From positions 1,030,001 through 1,094,000 of the forward strand of contig MU260055.1 in assembly GCA_020310875.1 (NCBI GenBank): DNA of 64,000 bases, in the 5' to 3' direction. Shown in pieces: positions 35,201 through 47,923 of this stretch. Both the position numbers and the translations under genes were made by a program. Below the pieces are notes generated by a model, which saw only the letters and a program-made list of their open reading frames with translations, was not told where the DNA came from and searched no databases. The stretch comes from Ceratopteris richardii. Its lineage: Eukaryota > Streptophyta > Polypodiopsida > Polypodiales > Pteridaceae. How positions within the stretch are numbered: position 1 is the first letter of the stretch; the number at the start of each line of letters is the position of its first letter.

Positions 35201-36339
35201 ACTTGTAGGAAGTAATTTTTCCATCGATTTATTTTTTTATTAGTTAAAAATTTTTAGTTCATAATTGTGTGAACACTAAAAAGAAACACTTCACTATGTG
35301 GTTTCACATTTCTGTCAAAATTGTGAGTTCATTTGTGAGATTTATGGATCTTGTTAATATCATTATTGGTTTGGAAACAATGTGACACATGCACATTATG
35401 CCTCCCAAAGGATTGACAACCATTTGAATTTTATTGTATGTACATGCATTTGAGATCAATTAGAGCATTAGATCAACCAAAGTCTATTAAAAAAAATATC
35501 TTTCTTCAGTGGGAAGTAGTCACCTATCCCCTAGACATACATGCAAAATTTCTCTCAATAGTGATTTAGAACTAAGTTGGGATCATATGGCTCCTTCAAA
35601 AGACATGCATACACACCCCATGAATTGCAATGAGGTAGAAACGTCTACTAGGGACATAAGATTTTAGAGTTCCAAAAATTGAATGCCCATTTGATTCCTA
35701 TCTATCTAGATGGTCTGAAATGTCATGGTTAGGCTTAAAAACCCTAACTTCATAACAATTGATCCACATCAAAATAATCAAGTTTATAATTTAACAACAT
35801 AAGGATAAAGGAGGAATCATATACCTTTGCACATGAGAGCCTGAAGATACGAATGAGAAGGGTGAAGGGGTAATCCTGGTTGGCATGTTTGATGAAGATT
35901 TACCCGAAATTCTACCCACACCATGTTAAGGAATGATAGTAGAAATCAACCATATACTTCACCTTTTGAAGTGTGAACCTTCATGGAAAACTTGATTGAA
36001 AACCATCCACGTTGAGAGGAGTACTAAGAAAAAATAGTGGACCTACAATGTGGCTACTCCTCCTACCAAGAGGGTAGTTGTGTACATGTTTCAAAATAAG
36101 TACATCTGTACTTTGTTGTTGGAAATTAGAGAAAAACCAGACAATTCCCATTGGGAAATTACTTAACTTGAATGATCTTTTGTGGGTCATGACCCACAGT
36201 CTTCAAGTGGTAATTTAGGACCTAAGGGATCCAATTGGAAAAGCACCATACATAGAACTACTATAAGTACAAATACTTTTGACGTTACATTAGGTGACCC
36301 TCAAAGAAGTAAACTCAAGATTTCCAAGTTCTAAGCAAG
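35201..36339. other. No gene recognised
   Basis: AT-rich sequence with short accidental frames; no coding similarity seen on either strand. Confidence 0.4.
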
Positions 36340-37120
36340 AGTGTCAATGCAAGAGCAATTTTCTCATGCAACACTTGTTTACAAACACGTAAACAAGGAT
36401 ATTAATCCTCAACAAGTCAACCCAATGCCTAGAATGTAGGACCCAAGACATCACCTTTGAGCATACCAAGTGACAACATGCATGAAGAATTATTATGATG
36501 GGTCTGTTGATCCTTAAGATCATGGAGTTGAATTCGAACAATTCATGAGGGTGGAAATAGTCATAGATTTCTATAGCATGTAGATCGACATCTATCTGGT
36601 GAGAATCTCAGTTTCTTGAGGGATTAATATGGGGAATTACTTCACCTATATACATCGAAGCCTAAATATCCTAAATTAATGTACCAAGGAATGTGTGGAT
36701 TTAAAAGACAACCTAGTGGCCAAACTAAAAACTCCTCCCTCTGATACTAAGAGCAAAGCCTCAACTTCCTCTAGTTCAATGAAATCCTCAATTGAGGAAA
36801 TAGTTTTGGTGATAAAGAAACTTCAATGAAACAAGCAAAAGATCAGTGAAATGAACCATATGGCCGAAGAATAGAACATATCCAAAGGAAGATTATAATA
36901 TACCACGACACCAACAATATTAGCAACAACAACACGAGCAATACCACGAGATAAGGCAATAGTATCAACCTATTCCTATGTATCCTCCTAGGGATGCAAA
37001 TGGAAAGCATCCTACAAACCAAAAAATGTATCATCAAGAACCATATTATGGGAAACTTAGGTACCATCAAGGCAATTAGGAGCATGCAAGGATTGCTCTC
37101 GATCAATAGCCTCCTCCACT
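36340..37120 (+). pseudogene. Ty3/Gypsy-like gag remnant
   Basis: Frames include MKNYYDGSVDP and VEFEQFMRVEI, resembling the FDGxxDPxEHxxxFExxM start of Ty3/Gypsy gag. KECVDLKDNLVAKLKTPPSD, a serine-rich stretch and a Gln/Tyr/Pro-rich tail (YNIPRHQQY..., YQPIPMYPPRD) follow. Stops are frequent and no protease follows. Confidence 0.45.
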
Positions 37121-37149
37121 TTCAAATGGTGTGCCAATTTGTAAAGAGG

Positions 37150-37600
37150 TTTTGGGAAGTATGCAAAGATGAGATAGACTTGGAAAAAGCTTGCTCTAGA
37201 ATAGCCTTCATAATTTTTTAGAACCTTAATATACTCCCTAAGCTTTGAGTATATGCTAATAGATCACTATAGTACTTTGGATTATCATTCTTAAAACTCT
37301 ATTCCAAAACAGATAAGTTGTGAATAGAAGAGACCTTGAGAAAAACTTCTATTTATGGAAGGAAGCTCAGTGTTTTTCTTAGTGCCCATAGCCTAGTAGC
37401 AAATGATTAAAGACCTTTTCACACCTTCAAACAAACTAATAAGAAATATATACCACGTTATTTCATGAATTTAGAGTGACTAAACTTAGAGCAATGAGCA
37501 CAAGACATTTGGGGGTTAAACCGAGCTTTTCAAGAGGAAGATGATACACAAACCTTGTCACATAGATTTGTTCTATGCATCTAATGGTTATGAAACTTAA
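37150..37600. repeat. ~450-bp dispersed repeat, copy 1
   Basis: Aligns with 40715-41165 in the same direction. Shared words include AGCCTTCATAA, ATCACTATAGTACTTTGGA, TATCATTCTTAAAACTCT, TCTATTTATGGAA, TTATTTCATGAATTTAGAG and AGAGGAAGATGATACACA. The copies differ at roughly a quarter of sites by eye. It may be an LTR or leader of the second Copia family. Confidence 0.75.
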
Positions 37601-37720
37601 ACTTATGGGAGAAATACTCTCCCCATCCATCAAACCTTAGTCTTTTTAGCATTTTACCTATTTGATTCTCCGCAAGATCTAAGTATTTCTTAACACTAGT
37701 CTTGTACCAAAAGAAGACAC
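37600..37720 (-). pseudogene. Small Copia integrase fragment
   Basis: On the minus strand LKRLRFDGWGEYFSH resembles the Copia integrase motif LRSDGGGEYFS. It directly follows repeat copy 1, so this may be another truncated copy of the second Copia family. Confidence 0.5.
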
Positions 37721-38739
37721 TATAGTGTCCTTTTCTCTAACAAATAAAAAAAAAATCACGTGTAGTAATGAAATAAAATTTTGCAAAGACCTTCAAGCCC
37801 CATAAAGACTTATACCTAGAAGTTCTATAATATATATATAGAAATGATTGAATATGGAATAAGAAAACTACTTTTTTTGTACACTTATGTATGAGAAGAA
37901 CAAAATATCTCCCTGGAACAAAATTTGTAGTATTGGAATAATGTTTATAATGTTTATAATGTTTATTTAAATTCATATAATTATCTAAGAGAAGTCTTGC
38001 AAATTAGAAAAATCATTTTTATAATAAAACTTTTACTATGTTATAGGGTGCTCATTATATAGTTATACCACTAACAATCCCAATATTTCATTGGATAGCC
38101 ATATTCCACTCTATCGAGAATAAAATTTCATCCTAAAAGGATAGCTTTACTTAAAGATCCAAGTAATGTGAAATCAATCAAAATAACTCTATAAACATTA
38201 CAAACTAGTTTATATAGAAACAACTAGTATATTTACTTTAAGCATGTACCATATGCAATATTTACTCATCAAATGACCTATTTTTTAGCATAGAAAACAG
38301 TAGTATTGTTTAACTTGAAGAAAGAACATAGAAATTGACTCCTAAGGTTTTCAAAAAAATCTTTCTAGATTTAATATTATCAAATTGTATTTGATAATAT
38401 AAATTGGGTTATATTCATACCATCACTTTCCAAAATAATTCATAGATGATAAAATTATCATGACACATATGCAATTTTTTTATGCCATAAACGTAGTTAA
38501 AATCGTTACAAATCTCTGATTATTAATAGAAAAGTGTTTAATATATGAAACAAGAGATTCTATGGCATTTACAACAATGAAAATTATGAGATCATGATTT
38601 TCATAAAAAATCAACACTAATTGACATCACTATAATTTTTGTGTCAATGTTGAAATTAGCATCATAAAATTAATGAATTAATTTTACTATCTCTATCCTT
38701 TAATGAAAACTATATTTTCATAGAAATATTCAACCCTTA
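37721..38739. other. No gene recognised
   Basis: Very AT-rich sequence with small local repeats (for example three copies of ATAATGTTTAT near 37937-37967). No coding similarity seen. Confidence 0.4.
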
Positions 38740-40640
38740 TGCTAACACATTCCATGGTTACATTTATAAATGGTTGCTTCTAGTAATCTAGAAAAATCAT
38801 CAAATATTCTCTTTTTCAAGACACTAACGTGTCCAAGTACAACACTAGTGTTAAAGCATGAAAGCACTTCATCCTTATGCTTCATGAAGTACAAAATAGT
38901 CAATCTACTACAATCATCCATAAATGACACATAATACCATGACCTTGAGATTGAAGGTTCTTTGCTTGGTTCACTGACATATGTGTGGACAAGCTCTACA
39001 AGATCTCCATGTATGTATCCTTTCTTGGTGAAGGGTTGCCTATGTGATTTTCCAAACTGACATGCACTACTTTTTTATATCATGTGCTGTTTTGAGATAT
39101 TGGGTAGTCCAAGTACACTCTGATCTCTACTGATTTTTATGAGGTCTCTTTCTCCAATGTGAGCTAGCCCCTCATGCCAAACCTCAAGTTGTTATAGGGT
39201 TTGGGTGCCATAGTTGAATAAGTCAATGTTCTTGGTGTCTTGGATTTCAAATGTGAACAACCTTCCTCTCTTTTCTCCCTTTGCTATCTTCTTGAAACCT
39301 TGATAAGTATCCTCTACATGGGCTCAAGGCTTGGTGAATCTCACCTCCAACCCTTTCTCCACAATCTCACCTACATTTATAAAGATTCTTTGTAATGGTT
39401 GGCACATAAAGAACTCTTCCTCGTAACTTCATATTACCATTAGAGGCCTTCACATTTCTTATCTTCTCAAATGGATGTCTTGTGTCACCGCCCATTTGGA
39501 TTTCATAATTTTTCTTTGGATCTTCCAAGTCTTAAAGTAGATCTACATTTTCTACCATATGCTTTGAGCATCCAAAATCTATGTAGAATACATACTCATT
39601 AGATCTACCTTTCTTCATTATCATGTTCATAAGTAGAAGTGAATCCCCTTGAGCTTGATCATCTATGTACTTGTTGTAGTCTATCCTTCCTTTGTATCAT
39701 CCTTGATAGTTGTTTTTGTAGGAAATGTTGTTGTATCCATAAGGATTGTTGTATCTACATCTTAAGGTTCCATAGCCTCCTCTATTTTATCCTCTTCCTC
39801 TCTGATTTCTTGGATTCCTAAGGCATTTCTCTATGATGTGATTTGGTAGACCACATATGGAACAACTTGATGCACTTTGAGCTCTCCCCCTTGCCTTGTA
39901 TACCTCCTCTACCCCTTCCTCTTGAACCTCTACCTGTACCTACAAAATACGCTTGAAATGTAATTACTTCATCATCAGATTTATGACCTTTTCCTTTGTT
40001 ATCATTGCCTTTGTTCTTATCTATATAGATGGCAGCCGACTGGTTACCTTTCTGGATCTCACCATTCTTCATGATCTTGGCTTCATGTGTGACGAGTTGC
40101 CCCATGGGTATTTGAAATCAGCCACATGCATATCCATGAGGAGATCCATGGCTATGATGAACCATTTGTCATCATATTTGATCCCATTGATGACTTGTCT
40201 CACAATTTTCTCTTCATCAATGATTTCTCCAATGCTTCTAAGTTGATTTGCAACGTCCTTCATCTTGGTGAGAAAATCAGTGACACTTTGCTTGGGCATC
40301 TTCTTGAGTGTTGTAAACTCCATCCATAATTGATTCTTCATAGCTTTGGTACTTGAGGAGAAGAATACTCCCATTTCTCTTGAGAGGTCCTACAATTCCT
40401 AATATGAGGGAGTATTAAATCAGAGATAAATTTGAGAATATATGACCGTTCCAATGCATAGTTTTCACACCATGTATTTAACCTTTCCTGCTCCTCTTGA
40501 GTTGGCTAGCCCTTGATTTTGAGCACTAGCATCATCTCATCTCTTGAGATATATCCATAAAGATTCCTTCCTTGTAAGTAAGCCTCCATTCTTAGAGACC
40601 ATGTTAAGTACTTAATTTGATCCAACTTGTCAATAGATGA
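38740..40640 (-). mobile_element. Copia fragment, second family (gag, protease, integrase N-terminus)
   Basis: Minus strand. Gag: SVTDFLTKMKDVANQLRSIG, IVRQVINGIKYDDKWFI, and a Gly/Arg-rich tail (GTGRGSRGRGRGGIQGKGES). Protease near 39570: FYIDFGCSKHM, where DSGC has become DFGC. Pre-integrase near 39100-39200: LEVWHEGLAHIGERDLIKIS and RDQSVLGLPNISKQHMI. Integrase start near 38925: VSFMDDCSRLTILYFMKHKD. It is cut off at about 38840; RT and RNase H are absent. Confidence 0.85.
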
Positions 40641-40714
40641 GGGGAGTCCATCATGCATAATATATACTCTTTGTTCATGCTCTCATACTGCTGTGTAGAG
40701 GTGATGGGAAGTAT

Positions 40715-41165
40715 GTAGAGATGAGATGGTCTTGGAAAAGTCACGATCTAGACCAGCCTTCATAACTTCAAAGACCATTACAATAATCCCTAAGATTCTA
40801 ATATATGCTATTATATCACTATAGTACTTTGGAGTATCATTCTTAAAACTCTGTGTCAAATAGATAAGTTATGATTACATGGCCCTTGAGAAAATCTTCT
40901 ATTTATGGAAGAAAGCTCTTAGTGGTTTGTTCACTGCTCAACCTAGTACGAATTGATCCAAGAACATTTGCACACTTTCAAATGAAGCTCTAGGCAATAT
41001 ATAGCAAGTTATTTCATGAATTTAGAGTGACTACATGCAAAGGTGCAATGTGCATAATAATTTTGGGGAGTAAACCCAACTTTTCTAGAGGAAGATGATA
41101 CACAGACCCTATCACATACATTTGTTCAAATCTCAAGATTTATGCATCCAATCATTATGAAACTT
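40715..41165. repeat. ~450-bp dispersed repeat, copy 2
   Basis: Same-direction partner of 37150-37600. Relative to the minus-strand Copia fragment it lies just upstream of gag, where a leader or 5' LTR would be. Confidence 0.75.
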
Positions 41166-42124
41166 TGTACACATACTTTCTACAGTTGTATCTAAGTGAT
41201 CCAATCAATGGAGTGGAGAATGAGTACTCACACACATAGAAATGACTCAGAGAACTTGATAGAGATACTCAATGTATTGTAGTAGAAAATAGAGATTCAT
41301 AAATCAATAGGAATGAAGTATAAAATGTATTGCTAATGGACATATGATAGTTTTGACATAATACAATGCTCGGTCAATATGAGTGTGATGACCAACTCTA
41401 ATCTCTATATATATCCCACTACTCAAAGCATAGTGTATTTTATACATTGTTTTACTTGATGACCATTGGAGATTCCACCTTAAAGTAATCTTAACTTTTA
41501 CGGGATGATTTAGAATTTGAATTACAAATTATTCATGTCTTTTGGCTCACACTAAGTCATGATATTCTCTCCATTCTTCACTTTTATCTTTGACATTTAA
41601 CCTTTGAAATCTTCAACTTTTATACTACAAAGGATTTACATTTATACTTCATAGGTCAAGAGAAGTCAAATGTGCATTATGCCAAGCACTTAGGCTTGCT
41701 CCATGCACCAACACCAATCAATTTTACTGAATGAAACATAGAAAGGGTATCATCCCACTAGAGCGAATAATGGTAGATACTATCCCTAGATATTCATATA
41801 CATACCTTGAAGGTAGGAATGAATATCCAAAATAACTTACATTAAGGATAAATGGTATCATGAAGAAACTTACTATCCTATAAGCACTTGTGAGAACCCA
41901 GCTTGGAATTATCAATCCAATGTAGGTATCCACTATGTTGCAAAAGATGCATCTAGAGACAACAATGCACTAAAGTTGCACCCACTCCTAAAGGCCCGTG
42001 CTATAGATATAGTGGTGACCACTTCTTCAAAGAATGCTCTAAGTCTGATAGGATATTTACTTACAAGATTGAGGGATTTTAACACAAGATTGAGGGACTT
42101 CCAATTTGGGTTAGCATTAACCAC
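41166..42124. other. No gene recognised
   Basis: AT-rich sequence; short minus-strand frames at 41724-41933 and 41933-42124 have no recognisable domain. Confidence 0.4.
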
Positions 42125-43680
42125 AAACTAAGACTCTACAAAACATAAAGAAACTAGGAGCCTATTGGCCACATATGGCTAAAGATGTTCATGATTATTT
42201 CTCTAATTACCAATTTTCCATTGAAAGACCCACCATGGAGCATTCAACTCTATATCAAGTGATAGTAGCACGAGAATGGAGTAAACCAATGGTAGACTAT
42301 CCTTCTGAACAAATATGTCTAGAAGCTATTACTTATACGAGAATAAAATCACTTGAAGAAGAATTAAGGAGTATTATCTCATAGGGAATCAACTTTATAA
42401 AAGATGGAAACATAACTTCTTATGCTTGTGCATACATGGAAGTGGGTATTTTCCAATTCTAGAAGTGGCTCACACAAGTGATTTAAGCAGACATATCTCC
42501 CTCGTGAAAACAACCAAGCAAATTCTTTTCATTGGATTATAGTGACCTACATTGCACATGGATTCAAGAAGTATGTTGAAAGTATGTCATGGAACTAAAT
42601 ACCATTTTCATAGAGATCAAATTTCACTCAGATCTATGATGAGTGGGACAACATTTTCTAAGTGGGGAATCAATTTTTTTTGGACCTATTAACCCCCTCA
42701 TAAAAGTCTTACATTTAGGGTATATTATAATGGAAAAAAATTATTTGACAAAGGGTTGACGTTAGAGCAATGAGATGTTGTAATATGCTAAGTTTCTATT
42801 TGAAGAAATATTCACTAGGTATGTCTTATCTATCAAAATACTTAGTGATAGGGGAAAACATTTCTTAAATGATGTTATTGAATATCTATTAGAAGACTTT
42901 CTAGCAATGAATAATAATTTTTCCCCCTATCATCCTCAAGAAAATGAACAAGCCAAGAGTTCTAATACAAATCTATGCATTGTACTCACAAAACTAGTGA
43001 ATAACAAGTGATTTAATTGGGACGAATAGTTGGATCCCAATTAAATCACTTGCATCATATAGTTTGGGCCTATAGACTTTCATACAAAATAGTGCTGGGA
43101 ACCACACCATTCAATTTGGTGTATGGGCAAAGTATTATATTACTTATTGAGCTCCTTATTTCTACACTAAGAGTAGCACAAACATACGAGTGGAAAGTTC
43201 ATGAACTATTCAACCATGTAAAATTGCTAGATCAATTAGAAGAAACAAGATTCACAACATGCATTCATGTTGCTAAGAGAAGGTAGAATTCTTATTATGA
43301 TGCTCATATTAAAGATATGATTTTACAAGTAGGAGACTATGTTTAGTGTACACACTAAAATACCATGCCAAAAAGCTTCAAAAAAGAGGCAATGGAACAT
43401 TTTTGATAGCCAAAATTGCAACTAAAGATGCAGTCTAGTTAGCAATTTTGGAAGGTGATATCTTGCCTAATTACATTAGTGGATGCCATGTTGAGAGGTA
43501 TCTTGGGCCCTTGATTAATGAAATGATAGCAATAATCCAAGTAGCTAGAGACAAAAAGGGTCAAGAGAATAGAATTAGAGAAGATGATCAAGAGGAAGCA
43601 AGGCATAGGATCCTTTGGCTTAAGTAATTAATGCAAGGGCTTTTTGACCCCATTCCTTCCACCCCTACCATTCAAGTATT
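42125..43680 (+). pseudogene. Ty3/Gypsy integrase and C-terminal tail remnant
   Basis: GAYWPHMAKDVHDYFSNYQF (about 42155-42215) matches the zinc-binding part of Ty3/Gypsy integrase (YWPTMxxDxxxYxxxCxxCQ). The core follows in broken frames (LSDRGKHFLND near 42845). Then comes an open frame 43017-43286 with HHIVWAYRLSYKIVLGTTPF and NLVYGQS, and the tail with ILEGDILPNYISGCHVERYL (about 43445-43505). It shares family features with 26160-28800. Confidence 0.8.
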
Positions 43681-44213
43681 TACAAGGAGAATTATAGATT
43701 AAGATCCTTTAGAAAGGATGGTATGGCTACATGCCATGCTAGGACAAGATTTCAAGGAGAGAATGATGGCACACATAGACTGAAGCACATCAAAGAGCAT
43801 TTGCATCAAATTGGCTTGGGCTATGTAGGAAGTTATCTATCAAACCAACATGGATACTCTCAAAGTAAAAGGAAGAGAACGAGCATGCATATGAGACACA
43901 ATGACTCACATAAATATTGAAGGGCTAATCTCTTTAGAAGAATTCTTAGTTGTTGACGAACACTTATAGAAGAGAAACTTATATTAAGATAAGATTGGAG
44001 CTTGGAACTATTGCTAGGTGGCACACTTGGTACCCTCAAAACTCGAGATTAAGTCAACATTAAGTCCTTTTGCACTAGCATAATAGATTTCCATTTCATC
44101 TATTACCACATCTTTGATTATCGTTACCTGACGTGTGATTGGGTTGTACCATTAATATCCCTTTTGCTCAAGGAAATACCCAATGAATTTTTTCCATTAC
44201 TTGATTAGTAATG
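43681..44213. other. Post-Gypsy sequence, nothing firm
   Basis: Contains a 65-codon plus-strand frame (43723-43920) rich in His, Lys and Arg with no recognised domain. It may be the 3' untranslated part of the Gypsy copy. Confidence 0.35.
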
Positions 44214-44571
44214 GAACTAGATGCATTGGAGGATGGTTTCTTCAAGAATTACTTGGTTGACATAAGTTTTGTGGAAATAGATTTGCATTCAAGGTACTTC
44301 GCTAAGCAATTTGTTGAAATGACCATGCAAAAGAAAACAAATATTACAAATGAATTTAATACTAACATGTGTTCCATTGTGAATATTTTATTTTCTTTTT
44401 GAAACTGATGCAATGGAGGATGGTTTCTTCAAGAATTACTTGGTTGACATAAGTTTTGTGGAAATAGATTTGCATTCAAGGTACTTCGCTAAGCAATTCG
44501 TTGAAATGACCATGCAAAAGAAAACAAATATTAAATGAATTTAATACTAACATGTGTTCCATTGTGAATAT
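44214..44571. repeat. Tandem duplication, ~170-bp copies offset by 187 bp
   Basis: 44214-44386 and 44401-44571 are nearly identical, from GATGCAWTGGAGGATGG through CATGTGTTCCATTGTGAATAT, with only a few substitutions and a 2-nt gap. The first copy is open as a 63-codon frame (44211-44402) containing DGFFKNYLVDISFVEIDLH; no family recognised. The high identity means a recent event. Confidence 0.92.
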
Positions 44572-44864
44572 GCATATACCATATTTTGTGTACATGTTTG
44601 TCCACATGTGGGCAATTCTATGTGCGTGTAAGTGTGGGCATGGTTTTTTTTACCAGAGTGTGTATATTGATGTGTGTTTATGTACATGCATTTATGTATC
44701 TATGTATGTATATGTGCACAGTCCTTTATGCGTGTTCATTTGTGCATGTGACCCTATGTGTGTAACCATAATTAAAATGAATAAGTAATAAAACAATAAA
44801 AATAAAAAAGTGAAAAGAAATAAAAACAAAAGAAAATAGAACAAAAACTACGTGTGTACCTGTA

Positions 44865-44869
44865 CATGT
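44865..44869. repeat. Target site duplication CATGT, left copy
   Basis: CATGT directly outside the left LTR, repeated at 61424-61428. Five bases is the usual Copia integrase stagger. Confidence 0.93.
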
Positions 44870-45285
44870 TGTAGAGAGTATGCACGCGAAAGCAAAATGA
44901 AAAGTAAAGTACTCTCACAAAACAAAGAATGTGTGAGACACAAAATGAGTAGACCATGAAATGGGTAAACTCATGTGGATTAGAAATGAGCTTGCCAAAA
45001 GCATGTAGTAGGCTCCTCAAGATTCTAACCAAGTACAAATGAGGGGAGAGTCCCTCTTTATATAGATTTGGGAGGGGCTCTCAAAAGTACATCATATGTG
45101 GGATAAGTCTCCTGAAAGGAGAATGAATACAAATAGTAGAAGCACATGGCAAGGTACCCAAATATGAAGGAAATACAATATAAAATGGAAATAGACTAGA
45201 AATGGAGTGCCTCCTGGATACAAAATGGAGATGCACTCATGCGGATAAAAATGTAGATGAAGTAGGAGCAATCATGTCGTCAACA
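44870..45285 (-). repeat. 3' LTR of the large Copia element
   Basis: 416 bp; minus-strand ends TGTTGACGACATG...CTCTCTACA. By eye it differs from the partner LTR at about 17 positions (about 4 %), without gaps. A TATA-like TCTATATAAAG lies near 45056-45066. Confidence 0.95.
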
Positions 45286-45301
45286 CCCCCTTTGCAGCTC
45301 C
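45286..45301 (-). promoter_or_regulatory. Polypurine tract
   Basis: Minus strand GGAGCTGCAAAGGGGG directly before the LTR start TGTTGAC. It would prime plus-strand DNA synthesis. Confidence 0.85.
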
Positions 45302-46743
45302 ATTTTGGAGCGGCTGAATGTTGCAGAGGTCCACCAAGTGTTGAACCGGAACGGGAGGTAGAGCCTTCATGAACAGGTCTGCGAGGTTCTCCTGAGAGGT
45401 ACACTGCTCCAGAGTAATCTCCTAAGATATGAGCTTCTAGCGGATGAAGTGATACTGGATCTCGATGTGCTTCGTCCAAGAGTGGAACACTGGATTCTTG
45501 GCGATGGCCAAGGCTGACTGGTTGTCTGTGCGAAGACATGTCAGAGTATCTTGCAAAACACCAATGTCAGATAATAAACATCGAAGCCAGATGGCCTCAT
45601 ATGCTGCAAAGCTGGATGCTCGGTACTCGGCCTCAGTAGATGATAGTGCAACCGTAGGCTGCTTCTTACTTGCCCAAGAGATAGGTCCTGAGCTAAGAGC
45701 AAGAATATATACCGAGAAGTAGACCGTCAAGAATCAGGATCACCAGCCCAATCTGAATCGGAATATCCGACGAGTTTGATGCCCCCTCTGTACCAAAGTC
45801 CATGATGTCAGGTGAGGGCAAGGTATCGAAGTGGTCTCTGAGCAGCATCCCAATGAGTCTGACGAGGCTGATGTGCAAACTGACTGAGTATACCAACTGC
45901 ATAAGCAATATCTGGCCTAGTGTTGGCAAGATAGAGTAATGAGCCAACAAGCTGTCGATAGGTATGCACATCCACAAGTGATGATGAGTCCTCTAGTGTA
46001 AGCTTGATGTTTGGATCAAGTGGTGTAGAAAGTGAGCGACACTGGTCCATGTTATATCTGGAAAGTAGATCAGAGCAGTACTTCTTCTGTGAAAGGGATA
46101 TACCTTCTTTTGTTTGCCAAACTTCCATACCCAAAAAGTAGTGTAGTAATCCAAGATCTGTCATAGAGTACTCAAGATGAAGTTGTGTGATGATAAACTG
46201 GATGCATTCTTCGTCTAAGCCATCTACATAGAGAATGATGATGGCTACTAAAGACTCATTTTGATAGATATAGAGATTAGCATCAGCATTGCTTCTGTGA
46301 AATCCCTTGTCTTCAAAGAACTTGTAAATCTTTTCATACCAGGCCCTGGGAGCTTGCTTGAGTTTGTAAAGTACCTTGTGAAGCTTGTAGACTTGATCTT
46401 CTTTGCCTTTGATCTTGAAGCCTTCAGGTTGTTCAACATATACTTCTTCTTGAAGATCTCCATTGAGGAATGCACTTTTGACGTCCAGCTAGTAAATGGG
46501 CCACTTAAAGTGAGCACTTAGTGCTAAGATGATTCTTATGGTTGTGAATCTTGCAGTAGGAGCAAAGGTTTCTTCATAGTCAATACCATGTTGCTTGTAT
46601 CCCTTAGCTACCAACCTTGTTTTGTACTTGTCTAACGTGCCATACTTGTACTTAACTTTATAAAGCCACTTAACTCCTATGACTTGATGATTTGTGGGCT
46701 GAGGTACAAGAGTCCAAGTTTTGTTTTTCTCGATTGCATCCAT
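45290..46743 (-). pseudogene. Copia reverse transcriptase and RNase H (large element)
   Basis: RT (46743-45808): [77 protein letters not shown]; a stop and frame changes near 46500. The active-site region reads LYVDGLDEE, so the second aspartate and the following loop are lost. Then [20 protein letters not shown] and [18 protein letters not shown]. RNase H (45730-45437): SWASKKQPTVALSSTEAEYR, LRTDNQSALAIAKNPVFHSW, TKHIEIQYHFIR. In the large element this is the 3' end of pol, next to the polypurine tract. Confidence 0.93.
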
Positions 46744-46873
46744 TTCGACTTACATAGCTTCTTCCCACTTAGGTTGTCCTATAGCTTCTTTATAATTAGA
46801 TGGTTCTTGGATTTGTTGAATCTGATGCATTAAGGCGTAATTGACATAATGACTTTGTTCTCGCTGTCTCTTG

Positions 46874-47830
46874 TCAATAAGTCTTTGAGATCTTCTTGGA
46901 TGACTTGAAGTATTTGCTTCTGAGTTGGAGTTTGGAATTTGAATCTTTTCTTGAGTATGAGGAAGCTTCATTGAAAATCACATCCTTTGAAATGGTGATG
47001 GAGTGGTTTTCCATATCATATAGACGGTATGCCTTTGATTGGTCATTGTACCCTATGAATATGTGTTTCTTGGACTTTGATTGTAACTTGTTTCTATCTT
47101 CTTTTGGTACATGGACAAAAGCTTCACTACCAAAGACTCGAAAGTAATTCATATTTGGTTTTCTTCCATAGTAGGCTTCAAAGGGTGTTTTATTGTGTAA
47201 TGCACTTGTAAATCCTTGATTAAGAATGTGAACGGCAGTATGCATAGCTTCTGCCCAGAACTTGTAGGGTAGATCCTTGTGATGAAGCATTGTTTGTGCC
47301 ATTTTCATTACACTACGTATCTTCCTTTCAGCTACTCCATTCTGGGATGGAGTATGAGGCTGAATGACTTTGTCTTTTGATCCCTTTCTGGTTGAGAAAG
47401 TTATCAAAGTCATGATTGATAAACTCACCACCTCCATCTGATCTGATGGTTTTAACTTTAGTCGAAGCTTCATTCTCAACTTCCTTGATCCAAGTTTGAA
47501 ACTTAGAGAATGTGTCTACCTTTGACTTCAAAAAGTACACCCAAATATAGCGAGAGTGGTCATCTACTAGAAGATAAAAGTAGAGGGATCCACTCACGGA
47601 TGGGGTGTTCATGGGTCCACATAAGTCCATGTGGATGAGGGCTAGAGGGTTCCTCGCTCATGTTGAAGCTTCCTTGGGAACTGGGGCCCTATGTTGCTTG
47701 CCTTGGGTGCAAGCTTGGCAGACATCAGTAAGTTTCCCGATCTTTGGCAATCCCTTCACAAGTTGGGATGAAGAGATTTTTGATAAGTAAGAAGTGTGGC
47801 CAAATCTTTGGTGCCACAAACTTGAGGTTA
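46874..47830 (-). pseudogene. Copia integrase (large element)
   Basis: Pre-integrase remnant near 47830-47650 (PKIWPHFLLIKNLFIPTCEG, then a CxxC-like CQACTQGKQH in a shifted frame). Core 47630-47328: MDLCGPMNTPSVSGSLYFYL, DDHSRYIWVYFLKSKVDTF, VKTIRSDGGGEFINHDFDNF. After a frameshift, 47479-46874: HTPSQNGVAERKIRSVMKMA, FEAYYGRKPNMNYFRVFGSE, KHIFIGYNDQSKAYRLYD. Catalytic D, D and E positions look present across the frames. Confidence 0.92.
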
Positions 47831-47923
47831 ATTCTTTGGATACAAAGCAAGATAACTTGTAGAGGCCCTTTTCTTCAATACTTGAGCAATGACATCCTTT
47901 GTATGGGGATCAACTACCTTAAC

